Source: Nicotiana tabacum
Taxonomy: Eukaryota > Streptophyta > Magnoliopsida > Solanales > Solanaceae
DNA length: 64,000 nt
Assembly (NCBI RefSeq): GCF_000715075.1
Contig: NC_134082.1
Span: forward strand, 98,930,399 to 98,994,398
Reading direction: 5' to 3'
In this document: positions 12,854-25,191 of the stretch, one piece after another
How positions within the stretch are numbered: the stretch's first letter is position 1
Layout of the letters: each line of letters begins with the position of its first letter
Position numbers and translations under genes: made by a program
The notes under the pieces: generated by a model
Told to the model about the DNA's origin: nothing
What the model saw: the letters and a program-made list of their open reading frames with translations, nothing else
Databases searched by the model: none

Positions 12854-15416
12854 GACACATACACAATTACTATGGATATAACAAGGCTATAAGTGTTTGG
12901 TTTAAGCACGGATAGGTCTAATTTTAGACGAGTAAATCATACTAATTAGTTTGAAATTGATAAAATTATGGACTAGTTCTATGATTAAATATAAATTCAC
13001 AAAGTAGAGTCAAACAGGAACCCCGATGATTGGTCATTCTAAGTTAGCCATGAATTAGCCTAAACAAGAGAATTAACATGAGATTGATATTATGCAATTA
13101 TAGATTGATTGGAGGAATTTGTACGAATTGCTTGAGATGAAGCATTTGGTATTTCGGCACGAGTATTGTGAGTAGTAATCTTACCCCAATTTGTGTTTTC
13201 ATAACTTGCATGATTTACACATAATTTTTAATATGAATATGTTACTGATTATTTTGAGTTGCATGTGGGACAAGTCTTTTACTCGATATAAGACCGAATA
13301 GTTATTTGACATGATTACCGTTGTTTTATATATTCTTGATGTCACTAGATATGTTTTACAGTTACTTGAATTTACTGTTATCGAAAGGAAATTATATGAT
13401 TTTATAAGAACCGAAATGCCCTATATTGTTTTAAAATAGTTTCTACGAGTATATACGGATTACAGAGACAAGTATAAATTAGAGTAGACATTGAAGGATC
13501 TCGTAGCTAACGGCGGGTTCGTTTGACCTGGTGCACCTTGTAATTACCGATTACTGTTATAGCCCTCGCTAGTGGGAAGGCAGAACTAGCATACCGTTAC
13601 CGACTTCCCTCGAGTAGGGACTACCGTTATATTTGACTTCTTGCGAAGAAGTCCACAGTTATACCGATTACATGATTCGTTCATTAAGACCTCCCAAAAT
13701 GTGAATACTGATAGTATACAGTGGTTACCGAGCTTATTACTGAATTGTTAATTATATTTTACTACAAGAAAAGCGTGATGAGACTGAAAATTATTTATTG
13801 TTTCTGAAAGGGCATTTTTATGTTATTTTCTCTTTGAGATACTAGCATGTTTCTGACTTGTCCCCAAATAAAAACGGTTGTGGTTAAGTGTTATTACTCA
13901 CTGAGCTAGCGACTCATTCCCCGCTAATTTTTTTTTACAGAGACAGCAGTTGACGCAGGCGAGGATTTCGTTAATTAGAGCGCACAAATTGAGAATTTTT
14001 GGTGAGCTCGCACTTGTTCGCGTGGGCGGAGATTTTTATCAATTGTTATGGTCTTTTCTTTGAATTCTTAGAGTCACTCCATAGTCATTCTTTTAGTGTC
14101 ATGAGTATTATTTTGCTATTAGTCTTATGTTGAGTATCGTTCTTTAGTATCAAAGTTGGAGATAATTAGTATTTCTGGTTGCTAGTGAGTTGATTAGTAA
14201 TGGTGGAGACTTCTGTGTTTGGTAAACTGATAAGTTGTCAATTGTTTGGTATGATATTAGGATGTTTGGTTGCTGATTGCGACAGGGAAATTTTTGGGAT
14301 AGTCCAAAAACAGGAAAAATTCTGTCCGATTTTCTGTAAAATACCGATAAGGCTTACTTGGGGACACTTGCTCCTAGGTACCGGTCATGATCCTAAATTG
14401 AGTCGTGACATTGAGCCACCTCTGAATAGGTATTTAGCTACAAGATATTTTGTAGAAATAACATAACACCTAAATTAAGCTCATTTTAAATATTTATCAA
14501 TTGGTGTTTTATTTATTCATGAGTCAACTCATGATTATTTCATGCGAAGAAGCTTCTATCACCTAAACAAGCTACTCGTTATAATTTATTAGTTTATCAG
14601 TAGAGCGAAAGAGACAAGGGAGGTAAATAACGAGTAACGTCTCTGGTAAAGTCTTTTGCTCTACTATAATAAAGTACTTAATATTGTTTTTCCCATCTTG
14701 TTGGAAGGGTTGAGAGTCAATGCAAATTCGAAGTCTACATATCCCATTGTTACATTTCTAATCTATAACATTTTAAGTATGGACTCTTAATTCCACATTT
14801 TAAATGAAATAATTGATTGATTCAAACATTTAGTCAATAAATTAAAGAATAAAAGAAACTCCAAATTCATCTACTTCCATAATTATCTCTCGATGCTTGA
14901 TATAGATAACAAACAAGAATAATAAAGCAAAACAATTTATATGCAGTGATAATGACAGTTTAAAAAATTCTACATGATTTATTATAACAATATAATTTAA
15001 TCGTAGCTACGAATATCATCATGATGAATTGCATTAGTTGCAAAGTCAATCTTTTTTGTAGTTGTTATTTGTATAGGATTTTATTTATATTCTCTTTATC
15101 ATCACATTGACCTAATAGCGTAAAATAAGTGGTTTTTTCTTTTCCTATTCAGTTACTTTTGCAAGAATAAGCTGGCGAAATTTCCCGAATATGATCATTT
15201 TGCCCCAAAAAACAAAAGAAGCAAATTCCCTCTAGATTGGACCTATTATAATTCTGGATTATCTGTTATTATGGTGTTCCCTATTACTAGGAAATTGAAA
15301 TGGCGAAAAGAGAAAATCTTCTCTTGGAAGGGAAATACCAGTGGATAAGAATATCTTGATTTTACTAAACTGTTTTATTTTTATTTTAATAGGAATACTA
15401 AAATGATATAGCTATA

Positions 15417-15876
15417 GGGTGTGTTTGGTACAAAAGAAAATATTTTCCCATATTTGATTGGCTTAAATATTTTGAAAAATATTTCTCATAAACCTATTTT
15501 TCTTTTCCTACCAAGAGAAGGGAAAACATTATCTTTAACTCTTTTTCAACCTTCCTTGTCTTATTCTAACCCCCACTGGCCCACCAAACATCCACCCTCC
15601 GCCCACACCCGAATCCCCCTACCCCCACCCACCAACCCTGGCCCCACCCATCTCTCGCCTCTCGCCCTCCCCCCACCCACCAACCCCTCCGCACACCCCC
15701 ATCCCATAGTTTGTGTAAATAATTATATTTTTTTAAATCATAATTTTTACTCATTAATCAAATATTAGAAAATATTTTTTAGAAAAAAAAATTTTACTCA
15801 CGAACCAAATATAAAAAATTAAGTGATAAAATCACTCATTTTTTAGAAAAGTATCTCCTTCGTACCAAACACACCC
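15417..15876. mobile_element. MITE with 15-bp terminal inverted repeats
   Basis: GGGTGTGTTTGGTAC at the left end is matched exactly by GTACCAAACACACCC at the right end, 460 bp in all. ATA flanks both ends and could be a 3-bp target duplication. The inner subterminal parts are also partly complementary (AAAATATTTT blocks). The middle is a C-rich tract (15570-15705) that yields a proline-rich frame on one strand; I regard it as non-coding. The superfamily is uncertain (PIF/Harbinger or hAT-like). Confidence 0.8.
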
Positions 15877-16600
15877 ATAGCCAACTTTGTTTTTCTGTAC
15901 TCGACTTGAATAATATTTTATCTTGTTGGAAGGGTTGAGAGGTCAATGTTCCTAATTGGTTTCTGTCAAATAAATTAGATATTGATCTTGTTAAACCTAA
16001 AATTTTAGTACATATTGGACGTAATAAGGTACTCAAAGCATTATATATCCATTCCAAAGCCATTCCCAACCCAACTTGATATGGGGCATGCCAATTTCTT
16101 CTTTCTCTATAAGTGATGCTATATTTTATTTGTTTACTTCATTAAAGAAAAATAAAAGTTCATGAGAGCAATTTAGCAAAAATTAATATAAGGTTTGGTG
16201 ATAATAAGTGCTCTAAGCAAAGAAACAAAAGTGGACCTGTCATCTTAAGATTGAAGAAATGAAAAGGTTATTACTTTACATTTACTCAAAGATAGAACGG
16301 GAAATATTTGCCTAATAAAACCAATCCAATTTTTTTTTTAATCCACACTTAATATTACTATATTCTTCCACCAGTTCTGGAAAAATGTACATGATACTGA
16401 ACCTTTTACCAAAATGATTTCACAATTATACTTTTTCTTCCAAAATAGTACTCCTATTTGGCAATTCATGTCACTATCACCCTCCATAAGTTACATTTAT
16501 TTTAATAACAGAAATAAAACTAAAACCCTACTATTAAAAGGATAAAATATTTCCACAGAATTAAAAAAATCAAAGCTATCAAACCTAATTTTCAATTAAT

Positions 16601-17010
16601 ACTCCTTTCAGTCACAAATGTTAGTCATTTTGACAAAAAAAAAGGAGTCACTTTTTACCTCTTTTTTCGAATCTACCCTCATTGCTCTGATAAGTGTTAT
16701 TTATGTGAGAAGTTTAAATAAATACTTTAACAATTAAGGCTACTAATTGTCGTTGTTAAAGAGTTTGTAAAAACTTTAAAAGACAACTATTATGTATATA
16801 GATATTACAAACTCTACTTTTTGACATCATTTCTTTATTAGATTGTTCCATAAGAATAATATATTTAAAAATAATTTATGTTTTTAAATTTTTATTTTAT
16901 CCTTAATAAGAAGTATTTGTAGCTACTATAGTAAATATTTATGAAACATGTTTAACACCATAAATTCGTAAACTTGGTGTAAATCAAATTAATCACGAAA
17001 ATTGGGAGTA
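16601..17010. mobile_element. possible degenerate Stowaway-type MITE
   Basis: ACTCCTTTCAGTCACAAATG at the left and ATTGGGAGTA at the right resemble decayed ends of the CTCCCTCCGTCC family of plant mariner-like MITEs. The interior is AT-rich. The ends are approximate. Confidence 0.4.
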
Positions 17011-17467
17011 GTAATAACTAATTACTCCCCTAGAAAGGATACACATCCTCTTCCCCAAATATCATACTAATAAAATCAAATAAATATGTTTTTGATAAGC
17101 AAATAAATATGTTAAATGACAGTTGGGAAATGGAGCAGTTGCCATCGTGGTAGTTCCTGAGACTACTTCCCACCACCTTCCACCCGGAAAAGTCTTTCGT
17201 TTCTTCTACGTCATACATACAAATTAAAGAACTAAACTAAGTATTCAAGAAGAAGATACACACAATAACTCCAAAGTCGTCTTCTTCTTCTTCTTCTGTC
17301 TCAGAGTCTTCTCTTGACTCTTTCTACACCCCATGTAATGCAACTATCTGGTTTTTTCTCCTCTTTCCACCTCTTCAACTTATATCCGCAACCCCAGAAA
17401 ATTAAAAAAGCCAGTAGCAAGTAGTACTACTAAATAAATTATTTCTGTACCTTTTCACCCTGCAAAC

Positions 17468-20400
17468 ATGGCTGCTCTCTTTTTCCTAGTAGTTGTTTTA
17501 CCTTTTTTCTTGATAGTATCGAATGTTGTTGTAATTGAGGCAACATTTATAGTAGAAAAAAACAGTATAAGTGTTCTATCACCTTATTCAATGCACTCAA
17601 AGCATGATGCTTCTATTGGTAATTTTGGTGTACCTGATTATGGAGGTTCTTTGGTTGGAACTGTTGTTTATCCTAAGAAAGATTCCAATGGTTGCTCTTC
17701 CTTTGATGGTGATAAGCCCTTCAAATCCCAGGCTCATCGTCCTAATTTTCTTCTTCTTGATCGCGGAGGTAACCTTTTTAAATTTCTGATATGTAATTTT
17801 TACTTAAAAGTTTGATTTTGATTTGATGTAGTGTTGCCCACTATCGTTTTTCTTTGCTTTTGAGGGATTCTTGAAACTATATATGAGATGATGCACCTGA
17901 AGATCAGTGAAATTAAAGGACATTAAAAAAAAGATTATTCCTTTTGGATTCTTACTGCTAGCATCAAACTGTTGTGTTAGTATGTATAATGCAGATAAAG
18001 GAATTTAATTGTCCTTTGTTATAGTCTTAATTCACTTATGCATACCAACATCCCATATTTTTCTTCTTGTTCTTTTCTTCTTCTGTGATTATATTTTTTA
18101 AATGATTTATACCATACTCTTCCATGAATTTTATCCATCCAAAAACAGGTACTCCATTTTCCCTTTCTGGCTTTTGCACAATTAGTAGGGTCGAGAGTGA
18201 GAGCATAGGTGATAAAAAATTTAGTTTTTTTTTTCACTCCCAAGTCTCAAACAAAAGAAAAAGAAATTTATTGGTAGACGAGAAGAGAAGAATTCAACTA
18301 ACACCAACAGAACTTTTGAAAGAGTGACATATTTTAAGATTGGCTTCCAAGTCTTAGAGACTTTTGCAGGTATTTCTTTAGTTGTTGAGACTTGACATTT
18401 TTTTAAGTTTTGCTTCTACGTTTAGTCTCAGAGACTTATGAGTTGTTTAACTGTTTCTTGGAGTTAAAGGAAGTTTCTGAATCTATTTATTTAGTTTAGC
18501 AGCCACTACTAACTGTTTGGATATTCATTTCTTTATGCATAATTTACTAGAAAGTTTGGATATAGATACAACAACACGCCATATCTAGATATGCCTAGTG
18601 AAGAAGTATATAGCACTTTGGTCAGTTGTTGACCAATGGAAAGCATGGGAGAAAGATGCACAAATGACAAAGGGCTAAAAAAGAAGGACGATGTAATTTC
18701 ATATATATTGAAATGGTATCCATATCTAGATATTCTTTAAACATTTAAACAAACTGTCTTTTCTTTTCCAGACTGCTATTTTGCTTTGAAGGTTTGGAAT
18801 GGGCAACAAGCTGGAGCTGCTGCAGTTCTAGTGGCTGATAGCATAGATGAGCCTCTTATAACTATGGATTCTCCTGAAGAAAGCACGGACGCTGATGGAT
18901 ACATTGACAAGATTGGAATCCCCTCAGCTTTAATTGGAAAATCCTTTGGCGACACATTAAAAGAAGCTCTGAAGAAGGGAGAGAAAGTTGTGATCAAAAT
19001 GGATTGGACAGAGTCCATGCCGCACCCTGATCAGCGTGTCGAGTACGAGCTGTGGACTAATAGCAACGATGAGTGTGGGGTTCGCTGTGACGAGCAAATG
19101 AATTTCATTAAGAGCTTCAAGGGACATGCGCAGATACTTGAAAAGGGCGGTTACACTATGTTCACGCCTCACTATATTACTTGGTACTGTCCTGAAGCAT
19201 TCATTCTTAGTAGTCAGTGCAAATCTCAGTGCATAAATCACGGGAGATATTGCGCTCCTGATCCTGAGCAGGACTTTGGGGAGGGGTACCAAGGGAAGGA
19301 CATTGTCTTTGAGAACTTAAGGCAGCTCTGTGTGCATAGAGTTGCAAATGAGAGTAACCGTTCTTGGGTTTGGTGGGATTATGTGACGGATTTCCATATC
19401 AGATGTTCAATGAAGCAAAAGAGATACAGCAAAGAATGTGCTGAGGAGGTCATGAAATCACTCGGTATTTTTCCTTCAAGTAGATGTTTTCGGTTGCTAC
19501 TGATATTTCCTACTATTCTCTTAGTTACTTATTCTTTGAGTTTTATTCGATTCGTCAGATTTACCTGTTGAGAAGATAAAGAAATGCATGGGTGATCCAG
19601 AGGCTAATGTAGAAAATACAGTGCTAAAGACTGAGCAAGATCTCCAGGTCTCTTCCTTCTAAAGATCTCTAATCATTTCTTATTCTTATATTGGTGACAT
19701 TGTGTCTATGTTATCAAGAATATGTTACATAAAAACTTAACTTTTCTTTTGATTCCCTTGATAGGTCGGCCGAGGACCTCGTGGTGATGTGACAATCTTA
19801 CCAACAATGGTCGTCAATGATGTTCAATATCGAGGTATGACGTTGATGTAGCAAAATAAGGCCCAATGTAAACTAACTAATTGTTAGCTATTCTATGATA
19901 ATTCTTTCCAGGGATATATTATTCTCTGTGGATCTCTTTATCTCACGCTTTGAGTACTCAAATTCTTTTTTACTGTTTCTTTAAGGAAAATTGGAGAGGG
20001 CTGCTGTTTTGAAGGCCATATGTGCTGGATTTAAGGAAACAACTGAACCTTCGATATGTTTAAGCGGAGGTTTGACACTGTTTCATTCTTCATGATCTTG
20101 ACTACAGAGCATATTGTGTTCAATGATCGGAATATGCTAAATTGTTGCTTATACTCGATGTATAATAGATCTTGAAACAAATGAGTGCCTTGAAAGGAAT
20201 GGTGGCTGTTGGCGGGATCCAAAATCTAACGTAACTGCCTGCAAGGTATAGCAAATAATGCTCTCTGAATCCTTAAAAAATGATTGCCTTCGCGAAAAAC
20301 TATTGTGTTATATATAACAACTTTTAACATGAGACTCATGCTTGCGCCTTGATCTACTTATTTTAAAGGACACTTTTAGAGGAAGAGTTTGTGAGTGCCC

Positions 20401-22018
20401 TTCGGTGAACGGCGTTCAGTATAAAGGAGATGGATACACATCTTGTGAAGGTAAGAAAGTGTTGCTTCTTGTTCTTTAGTTATATGTAGAGGTTGAAAAC
20501 AAGTTAATTCACTCCTGGAGTATTACTTCACTTGTTTACTTGATGTGAACATATATACTAGAATTTAGTTTTAACTTTTTCTTCTCCGGTAAACTTTGCA
20601 AGATTAGCTAAATAGAAACATATAGATGCCCATTTGCTGTTCCAGATAGCAAAACCAAAGTGGCTTTCTCCGTATTTAATGTTCAATTTACAGGCTATGT
20701 TGCTCGGATCCTCCAAATATGTGGCTGCACCCCTGTCGGATCCTCCAAAATATGTGCCTTTTTTGGAGGATCCGAGCAACATTCCTTACAGGTCCTTTCT
20801 TGGTTTAGGAAGTTACCCCTCATCTCATCAAAATATTTCTTACTGAATTATTTCACTCCAGAATTACATCCCCACTTGAAATACTTTTAAGAGCTCAATC
20901 TTTCTTTTTGAGTCGTACTAGCAGTCCTCTTGCTAGGAGTTACTAGTGGCATACGGAATTCTAGACAGATAATTGGCTTATTGAGTTGCTAGTCGCTCTT
21001 GAAATTTAGACAGCTAAATTATTTTTCCCCATCTAACTGGCTTGCTATCAACTGACAGCCGTTGGACCTGGAAGGTGTACGGTAAACAATGGAGGATGCT
21101 GGTCAGAAACCAGAAATGGGGAAACATTCTCAGCATGCTCAGTTCAGTAAAATCATTACTTTCTTGAATCTGTATTTCGTGAAAGATTCAACCATTATAT
21201 GTGCTTAAATTTGTTTGCTGCGAAGCAGGAGGCAGATCCATCAGGCTGTAAGTGTCCATTTGGTTTTCAAGGGGATGGCCATAAATGTGAAGGTATTTCA
21301 CACTCCTCTTAGATCCTTTCACGAGAGCTATATATTTCTCTTGTTCTTTTCACATTTTTTAGAGTGCTGATATCACATATCCGTTCTTTTCAATTTTATT
21401 CCAGACATAGATGAATGCAAAGCAGGATTTGCTTGTCAGTGTGATGGCTGTAGCTGTAAGAACACATGGGGCGGATACGATTGCAAGTGTAAAGGAAATC
21501 AACTGTACATAATGGAGCATGATACTTGTATAGGTAACAAAAAGTTGATTCAGTACTATTAGCAAATGTTGTTCAACTTTTATGTTAGCAGAACTCTGAT
21601 TTGAAATGTATAATGTCCTACTTCCCTTAAAAATGCCATTTCTTGAAAATATGGACTTAAACTCTTTCACCTTGTTCCTCATTGTACAGAAAGGCACTCA
21701 TCAAAGGTTGGACGGGTCCTTATATTCTCTATCCTAGCCATTGCAGTGGGTGCTGGAGTAGCTTGTTACATTTTTTACAAATATAGACTTCGGGTAAGCA
21801 TATCGAGTAGTCACCTGCAGTTTTTTCCCTTTTTTACAATAATGTAATTTTGTCGAATAGTCATGCTCTTTATTCTAACTATTCTTAAATTTATCTAGTC
21901 ATACATGGACTCGGAGATTATGGCTATTATGTCACAGTACATGCCTCTTGATAACAACCATCAGAATCAGGTTGTTGTCCATCACGAAACTGAACCTCTG
22001 CGACAGAGCTCAGTATGA
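17468..22018 (+). CDS. VSR: vacuolar sorting receptor (VSR/BP-80 family), 12 exons
   Basis: A type I membrane receptor that binds vacuolar sorting signals on soluble cargo and carries it from the Golgi towards the vacuole. Exons by GT-AG borders: 17468-17768, 18772-19464, 19559-19647, 19765-19834, 19986-20069, 20169-20245, 20369-20450, 21059-21141, 21229-21292, 21405-21533, 21690-21793, 21899-22018; phases join to 631 residues, close to the family size. Seen: signal peptide (about 1-26), PA domain with GTVVYPK and LLDRGDCYF, the DWTESMPHP and [11 protein letters not shown] blocks, Cys-rich EGF repeats (about 412-557) with calcium-type DIDECK, one membrane span (about 566-585) and a cytosolic tail with the adaptor-binding motif YMPL (606-609). 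Exon 8 uses a weak donor (TCA then GTTCAG). No disruption seen. Confidence 0.95.
20697..20782. mobile_element. short palindromic MITE in intron 7 of the receptor gene
   Basis: ATGTTGCTCGGATCCTCCAA at the left is matched by the exact inverted copy at the right (TTGGAGGATCCGAGCAACAT); an inner GTCGGATCCTCCAAAATATG repeats part of it. This 86-bp shape is a repeat I associate with Solanaceae genomes (from memory). It lies in the intron between exons 7 and 8 and does not touch splice sites. Confidence 0.8.
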
Positions 22019-22590
22019 AGAATGTCGACTAGTGCAAACGTATGATTTTCAGTTCTTCTCTTGGGACCCTTTTTGAAATCATGGATCTTGAAGAAGCAGG
22101 AGCACAAAGAGTCACATTTAGAAAAAAACTACAACGAGATGCTCGTTTGCCAACTGTTTGAGTCCATAAAATTGGTTTCCCTCTTTCTTTTTCTTTTATG
22201 GGTAACGTGGTTTCCCTTTCTGTATATAGAGTTCTGAGATGTAAATGGAGGCTTCATCTGTGCAAAAGGATACATAGAACGACATACACTTGCAAAAAGG
22301 AACACAAGGCCTTTTACATTGTCCAGAGTATACTATTTATGTCTTGTACCTAGTAATTGCTATACCATTTAGTAATTCTGCCTATATGGTGTCGCTAGAA
22401 GGAACATAAGTATCCAGCAGCTGAAATGCTGAATCCATCTTGGTTATAAATTAGAAATCTGATGCATTTTGCATCGGTTCCGCTCTAGGCATAAGGGCCA
22501 TAATGACCAGACGTCTCCTTCCAATAGTTTGTTTCGCGCAAGTATGTATGTATGTACGTACGTATGTATGTATGTATGTGTATATATATA
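22019..22590. other. 3' UTR and downstream flank of the receptor gene
   Basis: The first 300 bases are the likely 3' UTR. No other gene is seen. A GTAT/GTAC microsatellite (about 22540-22590) follows and ends where the Helitron-like end begins. Confidence 0.6.
22540..22590. repeat. GTAT-type tetranucleotide microsatellite
   Basis: Repeated GTAT with GTAC variants passes into a TA tract, directly beside the start of the Helitron. Confidence 0.9.
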
Positions 22591-25191
22591 TCTATCTATA
22601 TTATATTAAAAGCATGAACCCCTTAAGTTAAAAGTTGAATTACTAAAATGCCCTTCTTATTTGCCTAAATATTCTACTTCTAAAAATATTTAAAAAAAAA
22701 ACGTTTTGATTAAAGTGGCTTTTCTAAAAGTTGTGTTTATTCTTATTAACAACTAAGCTTTCTTTCAAAAATAGTTTTAACCATTGGATTTCAAAAGGTT
22801 TTGTTCAACCATTGTCTCTGGAAAAAACCTAACTACCTCACTTAGGGTGCATTCAACTATCCGCACCCATTCAGATTGTTCCACTTCTAATTGAAAAAAT
22901 TATATTATAAAAGCCACAAAACTTATATAGTGAAGTGATCCGTAAGCTTATGAGTTTTTCTTTTGTTCTAGATTATAAAACAAATGAAGTTGTTCTTTTG
23001 GCTCATGTCAAATTTTATTAAAGAATAATGTGTGAATTCCCATTCTTATGAAGTGAAGGCTCGTGATGTCGAGACAAAGGAATGCACATACCTTATTTAT
23101 TGGACTGAAGTTCCAGACTCATTTTACTAATGGTTTTGCAAAATGTCATGTCGATCATGCGTCGTTAGTATATTTGCCAAGTTGACTATGAAGAAGCAAA
23201 CTCCCCCAGGTTTATGGGGTTGTGGTACTAATGTTTCAAACATATGTTCTCCTTTCATATTTTTATTCTTTGATCTTTTAATTCTTTTCTTCATACTATG
23301 AAAAAAACCCAAATAAAACAAGTGTCACTTGGCCTCTGCATTACTGGAGATGGAATTAGATGGCAATGTCTATTGATATTTCAGAGACTAAACTTGGCTT
23401 ACTTTAGCACCAGTTAACCACCAAAGGTAGTGTTAGAGCGGTATGCACAACTCTATTGTTAACTAGAGAGTCTTGAGTTCAAGCTATAGTTAGCATGCCT
23501 TATTTGTTTATCAGACGTTCTTCTTAATTTAACCATCTCTAATATTCTCAATAATTTATCAAAATTTGATTTAATATTTATCCAATGTAATTTTTTTCCT
23601 TATAACTATTTACTCAAAGTCACCCCATTAATCCTAGCTAAAAGTCATTATTAAATTAAAGTCTAAAGAAACGAACGGTTACATTATATCAAAATCTAAA
23701 ATTCTCCATTTGCTAATACATTCATACAACAATGCCTCTTACATTTTTTTAATATTCTCATTTGGGTTTACTGCCTCTCAACATATCTTTAAATACTCCC
23801 ATTTTTATTATCTTCTATTTCCTCCTCCAATTTTGATGTATATATATGTGCACTTAAGTAGATTTGATTCTTCTTCTTGATGACCAATCTTTTATTCCAC
23901 TCATCAATCAAATATTAAGAAATATTTTTTACAATAATATCTTTCATAAAAAATAATTAACTATGACATATCAAACACACAAGTGATGGATTTATTATTT
24001 TATCTTTATGCACATTAAGTCATCTTGAATTATGGTTGTTCTACTCGATAATTTTGATTTTTTATATTTGGACTTCAGTAGTGAGCGACACTGCTTTTTA
24101 TTTTTTCCATTTCCCTCATAGTCGATTGATAGAGTATTTTGCTTTCTTTTTTCCTTTCTTTGAGTTGCTTATTTTCAGTTAAAACATATACATACATAGT
24201 ATTTGCTTTGTAACAATTATATTCAATGCAACTATTGGCTATTCAGTTGTTCTAATAAAATGATTTGGTACAAAGCTATTTATTCTAATTTTTATTATAG
24301 GTTTTTGTGACCTAAACAAACAACATGTAAGTTTTTTTAAAAAAATAATAATAATATTTAATTTCCTACCGTTTAAAAATTCTATGCTTCTTAATATCTT
24401 TAGTGTGATGATAATTTGATATATGAATGAGATCTATCTATATTTATAATTTGATCAATATTTGAATTGATTACTTTTATACGTCCAAAAGAAGCATTTT
24501 CTTTCTAGCAAAAAGTTAATCATTTTAATAGATATTTTATTTAAGTTTAGATATTATTGAGTTAAATGAGTTACTTTATGTTTAAAGTGGAATATTTTTC
24601 ACAAATCCATAAATGTTTTCACACGATGTTAAAAGAATAAAAAAGTTGATTTTATCTCAATCTAACTGGACTTAAATTGGTGCTATGATTATAACATATT
24701 CACTTTACTTTCAACAACTACTTGCAAGTATCCCATATATATGTCGAGTTAACAATATATTAATTTTCTTAAGAAGTTATCTCACATAGAGAATCAAAAT
24801 AATTAAACTAGGATTTTGAGATTAATAGTGGCGATGAAAATAATTGAATAATGTTAAACATTTTCTAATCCAGTTAACCTCATTTTATTGTGGATTGAAC
24901 TAATAATTTATATGGGTAGCTTCATTAGAGGTTAATGATCTAATGGAGGAAGATGAAAAAAGCGGATAACATCTCAACTCTCAAGCTTACATTCCCCAGA
25001 TTTTCACATTGCATTTTTTTTTTACTTTTTCATAAATTTTTTTATCTTCTATCTTTCTTATTCTTTTTTTTTTTGGTAATTAAATTTTTTATTAATCACC
25101 AAAATATTTACAAGTAATGAACCATAGCACGACTACATCACAGTCTGCTATCTAACTATGCAACTACAAAAAAAAATACTTTCTACTAGAA

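Larger units (their letters stand above)
5168..14410 (+). mobile_element. complete Tekay/Del-like chromovirus (Ty3/gypsy), decayed
   Basis: Two LTRs (5168-7277 and 12314-14410) flank a 5-kb interior with the order gag, protease, RT, RNase H, integrase, chromodomain. A 5-bp duplication TTGAG sits at 5163-5167 and 14411-14415, so both ends are exact. The iMet primer site, 2.1-kb LTRs and C-terminal chromodomain place it among chromoviruses; Tekay/Del is the best fit by RT wording and LTR size, from memory. Several stops and frame changes in gag and pol mean it cannot make its own proteins. Confidence 0.95.
12314..14410 (+). repeat. 3' LTR of the Tekay-like element
   Basis: It begins TGCAATACCC and ends GTCGTGACA, followed by the TTGAG duplication. 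It differs from the 5' LTR by scattered substitutions, the start base (TGC for TGT), the microsatellite lengths and a TA tract near 12831. Confidence 0.93.
14416..17467. other. intergenic and promoter region before the receptor gene
   Basis: No coding gene is supportable. The stretch is AT-rich and holds two MITE-like repeats (15417-15876 and about 16601-17010, listed separately). The last 200 bases, with a CT-rich tract around 17277-17330, are the likely 5' leader and core promoter of the vacuolar sorting receptor gene; I could not place one TATA box with confidence. Confidence 0.6.

Noticed and set aside
15421..15768. Proline-rich 115-codon frame
   Set aside because: Lies wholly within the C-rich MITE; both strands give low-complexity products.
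23425..23480. SINE-like box A/box B words (TAGAGCGGT, GAGTTCAAGC)
   Set aside because: No boundaries, tail or target duplication; too weak to call.
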